From assembly GCA_031417835.1 (NCBI GenBank), contig JANOWJ010000120.1, positions 4,265 to 68,264 of the forward strand: 64,000 nucleotides of DNA. Direction: 5' to 3'. Position numbers and translations under genes: made by a program. Below the pieces are notes generated by a model, which saw only the letters and a list, made by a program, of their open reading frames with translations, had not been told where the DNA came from and made no database searches. Source of the DNA: JADJLQ01 sp031417835 (GTDB lineage: Bacteria > Bacteroidota > Bacteroidia > Chitinophagales > Saprospiraceae). Shown here one piece after another: positions 61,893-64,000 of this stretch. The first letter of the stretch is position 1. The number at the start of each line of letters is the position of its first letter.

Positions 61893-62447
61893 TTATTTTA
61901 TGACCAGGTCAAACGAAACTTCAATGTCGGTTTCACCACCGGCATTAGTGATATTACCTTGGGCTACGCCACTAGCAGATTTATTAGGATCGTGCCGGAG
62001 TGTTACAGTCAGTTTGCCAGAAGACGAATTTCCTGTTTGAATTTTTGTAGCCAAGCCAAGAGGTTTTCCTGCTGCATCGACATCATAATAACTGACGGCA
62101 AGATTTAAACCAACTGATGTATTGAAAAAAAACTGGTGGACATCAGATTCGGTTTTGATTTCTTCAGAGATATTGATGACTGGACTAGCCTGATCATTGG
62201 ATAATTGAAGTATACCCTTATACGCAGTATTTGCCAGCAAGGTACCACCACTAATGACTGGAGTCTGACCGCCATCGCCATCCAGATCTTTAAATGTAAG
62301 CACTATAGGGTCGACACCACTGGCCGGGGTGAGCGTATATATTAGAGTGGTGATGAGTTCTTCCTCATTAGGTACGACAGGATCTTTGGTATCGCAGCTT
62401 GATAATATCATGAGGTATATGAATAGAGGTATGAATATATTTTTCAT
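61893..62447 (-). CDS. Lipoprotein partner of the TonB receptor
   Basis: 184 residues with a lipoprotein signal (LFIYLMILSSCDTKD). The body is beta-rich with Asp-rich turns: LTPASGVDPIVLTFKDLDGDGG, GGTLLANTAYKGILQLSND, HQFFFNTSVGLNLAVSYYDVD and KLTVTLRHDPNKSASG. It matches a group of Bacteroidota lipoproteins encoded beside ZnuD-like receptors. It probably captures substrate at the cell surface for the receptor encoded 2 nt downstream. Substrate not proven. Confidence 0.75.
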   Translation of the reverse strand: MKNIFIPLFIYLMILSSCDTKDPVVPNEEELITTLIYTLTPASGVDPIVLTFKDLDGDGGQTPVISGGTLLANTAYKGILQLSNDQASPVINISEEIKTESDVHQFFFNTSVGLNLAVSYYDVDAAGKPLGLATKIQTGNSSSGKLTVTLRHDPNKSASGVAQGNITNAGGETDIEVSFDLVIK

Positions 62448-62520
62448 ATAATTTAGTAAATTGAAGTGATTAAATAGAACAAACTCGCCTAAGGAGCGCC
62501 AGCAACTAAGAGTAAAAAAA

Positions 62521-62844
62521 TTAAAGCATATCGACGACCGGCGGACCTCTGAGTAAAATCAGATCCTCTATGCGATATGAGTATGGCGCAAGCGACATGA
62601 CCCAGAGATCTGCTCTGATGGTATCCTTCCGAACCGGGATGTTGGCTTTATCAATAAAATGGCAAATTTGATAAAACAGATCACAGACCTCGCATTGATG
62701 TTCAATCTCATGCATGTGGCTGGACTGGGTATCCGTACAGTGTACTTCAAAACTATGGTCCCAGGCGTGATAGGACTTTATAACTAAAGGGGCTAAAGCT
62801 ATAGTTAATAGCACCAGAGATAATATGGACCTGAAGGTAATCAA
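62521..62844 (-). CDS. Small exported His/Cys-rich protein
   Basis: 107 residues from a TTG at 62844. An upstream in-frame TTG at 62853 lies inside the -7 box and is rejected. A hydrophobic N-terminal helix (ILSLVLLTIALAPLVIK) is followed by a segment dense in ligands: HAWDHSFEVHC, SSHMHEIEHQCEVCDLFYQ, ICHFID. Histidines and two CxxC-like thiols suggest metal binding at the periplasmic face. It heads the lipoprotein-TonB receptor gene group (73-nt gap), so a metal-sensing or delivery role is inferred. Confidence 0.65.
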   Translation of the reverse strand: MITFRSILSLVLLTIALAPLVIKSYHAWDHSFEVHCTDTQSSHMHEIEHQCEVCDLFYQICHFIDKANIPVRKDTIRADLWVMSLAPYSYRIEDLILLRGPPVVDML

Positions 62845-62850
62845 GACCAA

Positions 62851-62858
62851 CAAAGTTA
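62851..62858 (-). promoter_or_regulatory. -7 box (TAACTTTG) of the His/Cys-rich protein gene
   Basis: On the minus strand TAACTTTG (62858-62851) is followed 6 nt later by the TTG at 62844, the same near-leaderless spacing as other genes here. Confidence 0.55.
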
Positions 62859-62988
62859 ATCATAAATACAGAAAAAGAGTACCTTAAGCTACTCCCCACT
62901 ACTGGTACATTGATCAAAGAGACAATCAACGATAGACGGAAATGAGACCTTTCAAAATCCAGGCTAATAGAGGTATAACTTTATTCAG

Positions 62989-62996
62989 TATTTTTG
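62989..62996 (+). promoter_or_regulatory. -7 box (TATTTTTG) of the aldolase/dehydrogenase gene
   Basis: TAnnTTTG match with 7 nt between its last base and the ATG at 63004. Confidence 0.55.
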
Positions 62997-63003
62997 TCAA
63001 AGT

Positions 63004-64000
63004 ATGAAGGATCTAAAAAAATACCACCACGTAAGCTACCTCTGGGACGAAGCCAAAGCAATGACCCTTGAACAAGATGAAGTAGCTTTATTTCTTTATC
63101 GCTCCAATCTTCTAGGGGCCGATCTAAGGCTCACGAATTATGGTGGCGGCAATACTTCCGTCAAGATCATAGACAAGGACCCTATAACCGGTGCCTCCGT
63201 GCCAGTGATGTGGATCAAAGGATCGGGAGGGGATATCGGCACTTTAAAAAAATCCGGGTGCGCAGCATTGTATATGGATCGATTGCTAGCACTGGAAAAA
63301 GTATATCCAGGTCTGGACCGTGAAGATGAGATGGTAGCTTTATTTAATCATTGTATTTATGATTTGGACTCTAAAGCACCTTCGATAGACACACCGCTTC
63401 ATGCTTTTTTGCCATTCAAACATATCGATCATTTACATCCGGATGCTGCCATAGCGATAGCTGCAGCTCAAGATGGTAAAGAAATCACTCAACGGCTATT
63501 CGCGGGACAGATCGGTTGGGTGGAATGGCAGCGACCAGGATTTGAATTAGGGCTTAAGCTCAGAGCATGTCTGGAGCAGAGTCGACAAAAGGGCATCGAA
63601 CTCAAAGGTATCATGCTTGGATCGCATGGGTTATTTACCTGGGGTGAGACTTCGTATGCCAGCTATATCAATACCCTGGATGTGATCGAGACCTGTGGCC
63701 AGTATCTAGAAGAAAACTTAGGTAAAACCAGACCAGTATTTGGAGGGATTAAGATTAAATCAGTCAGTCCAGAAAGTAGAAGAAAACAAGCTGTTGCTAT
63801 AGGCCCTATACTCAGAGGAATGTGTTCATCTGAACGCCATATGATAGGACATTTTACGGATGATGACCGAGTGATGACATTCATCAATTCGGAAGATTTG
63901 CCACGATTGGCTCCGATGGGTACATCATGCCCTGATCATTTTTTGCGTACTAAGATCAGCCCTCTTGTGCTGCCTCTGGATGCACAGGAGGATCTGAGTA
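63004..64000 (+). CDS. Bifunctional rhamnulose-1-phosphate aldolase/dehydrogenase, N-terminal part (runs off right edge)
   Basis: 332 codons are visible, all in the class II aldolase domain: LGADLRLTNYGGGNTSVKI, WIKGSGGDIGTLKKSG, DTPLHAFLPFKHIDHLHPDA (metal His cluster) and LKGIMLGSHGLFTWGETS. In Bacteroidota this extended aldolase form (with a SPESRRKQAVAIGPILRG-type linker) continues into a short-chain dehydrogenase that oxidises lactaldehyde; that part would lie beyond the edge. It cleaves L-rhamnulose-1-phosphate in rhamnose catabolism. Start ATG 63004 follows a promoter box with leaderless spacing. Confidence 0.85.
   Translation, partial: MKDLKKYHHVSYLWDEAKAMTLEQDEVALFLYRSNLLGADLRLTNYGGGNTSVKIIDKDPITGASVPVMWIKGSGGDIGTLKKSGCAALYMDRLLALEKVYPGLDREDEMVALFNHCIYDLDSKAPSIDTPLHAFLPFKHIDHLHPDAAIAIAAAQDGKEITQRLFAGQIGWVEWQRPGFELGLKLRACLEQSRQKGIELKGIMLGSHGLFTWGETSYASYINTLDVIETCGQYLEENLGKTRPVFGGIKIKSVSPESRRKQAVAIGPILRGMCSSERHMIGHFTDDDRVMTFINSEDLPRLAPMGTSCPDHFLRTKISPLVLPLDAQEDLS

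Noticed and set aside
1..64000. tRNA, rRNA, CRISPR array or prophage
   Set aside because: No cloverleaf with a T-loop motif and acceptor stem, no rRNA core sequence, no regularly spaced identical repeats with unique spacers, and no phage structural genes were seen; this was checked by eye only.

Overview
The window comes from a Bacteroidota bacterium, most likely a Saprospiria/Saprospiraceae-like member. The basis is: promoters of the form TAnnTTTG, a type IX secretion (T9SS) plug protein and T9SS-sorted cargo, SdrD_B-type surface domains, a Thx-type small ribosomal protein, many lipoproteins with short SPII signals, Tat-type leaders on periplasmic enzymes, and AT-leaning composition. I see no tRNA, rRNA, CRISPR array or prophage. 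Two genes run off the edges: a secreted surface protein at the left end and a rhamnulose-phosphate aldolase/dehydrogenase at the right end.

Layout. 1-9.6 kb: T9SS cargo genes (one cut by the edge, two carrying frameshifts or nonsense codons), leuB, an alpha-glucan phosphorylase-like gene, a PIN toxin/antitoxin cassette between two direct repeats, and the T9SS plug protein. 9.6-12.3 kb: a Y1 (REP-associated) transposase inside six hairpin repeats, the Thx gene, and a RelE/HigB-HigA toxin-antitoxin pair lying between a truncated and an intact copy of one small gene. 12.3-17 kb: a membrane nucleotide cyclase divergent from a three-gene envelope operon; both sides carry a carboxypeptidase-regulatory-like domain. 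17-34.5 kb: a catabolic island of mostly exported enzymes: glycoside hydrolases, an M19 dipeptidase, a hydroxyacyl-CoA dehydrogenase-like enzyme, SMP-30-like propellers, a NagX/HGSNAT-like acyltransferase, an amidohydrolase, a PQQ-type dehydrogenase with cytochrome c, RidA, a SelA-like PLP enzyme and a PHB-depolymerase-like esterase. 34.6-45.2 kb: an RNA helicase, an S10 peptidase, a thioredoxin/MsrA-like fusion, and the core cluster pheT - ZapB-like coiled coil - zapA - rny. 45.3-57 kb: a GMC oxidoreductase with its small subunit, an LLM flavoenzyme, an M48 protease, a nitroreductase, a sulfatase, mscL and the ComM-like ATPase. 57-63 kb: a metal-linked region with a ChaN-like protein, ArsR, PAP2 phosphatase, a 20-residue Cys-rich peptide, a ZnuD-like TonB receptor, a lipoprotein and a small His/Cys-rich protein.

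How the genes may work together. The amidohydrolase, RidA and SelA-like enzyme all carry export signals, two of them twin-arginine. This points to a periplasmic route in which an N-acyl amino acid or amino-sugar acid is deacylated, eliminated by a PLP enzyme, and its enamine/imine product cleared by RidA. The 58-63 kb genes look like metal sensing and uptake. Intergenic DNA is unusually rich in several distinct short-repeat families, and several genes have start codons only 6-8 nt after a TAnnTTTG box, suggesting leaderless transcripts.
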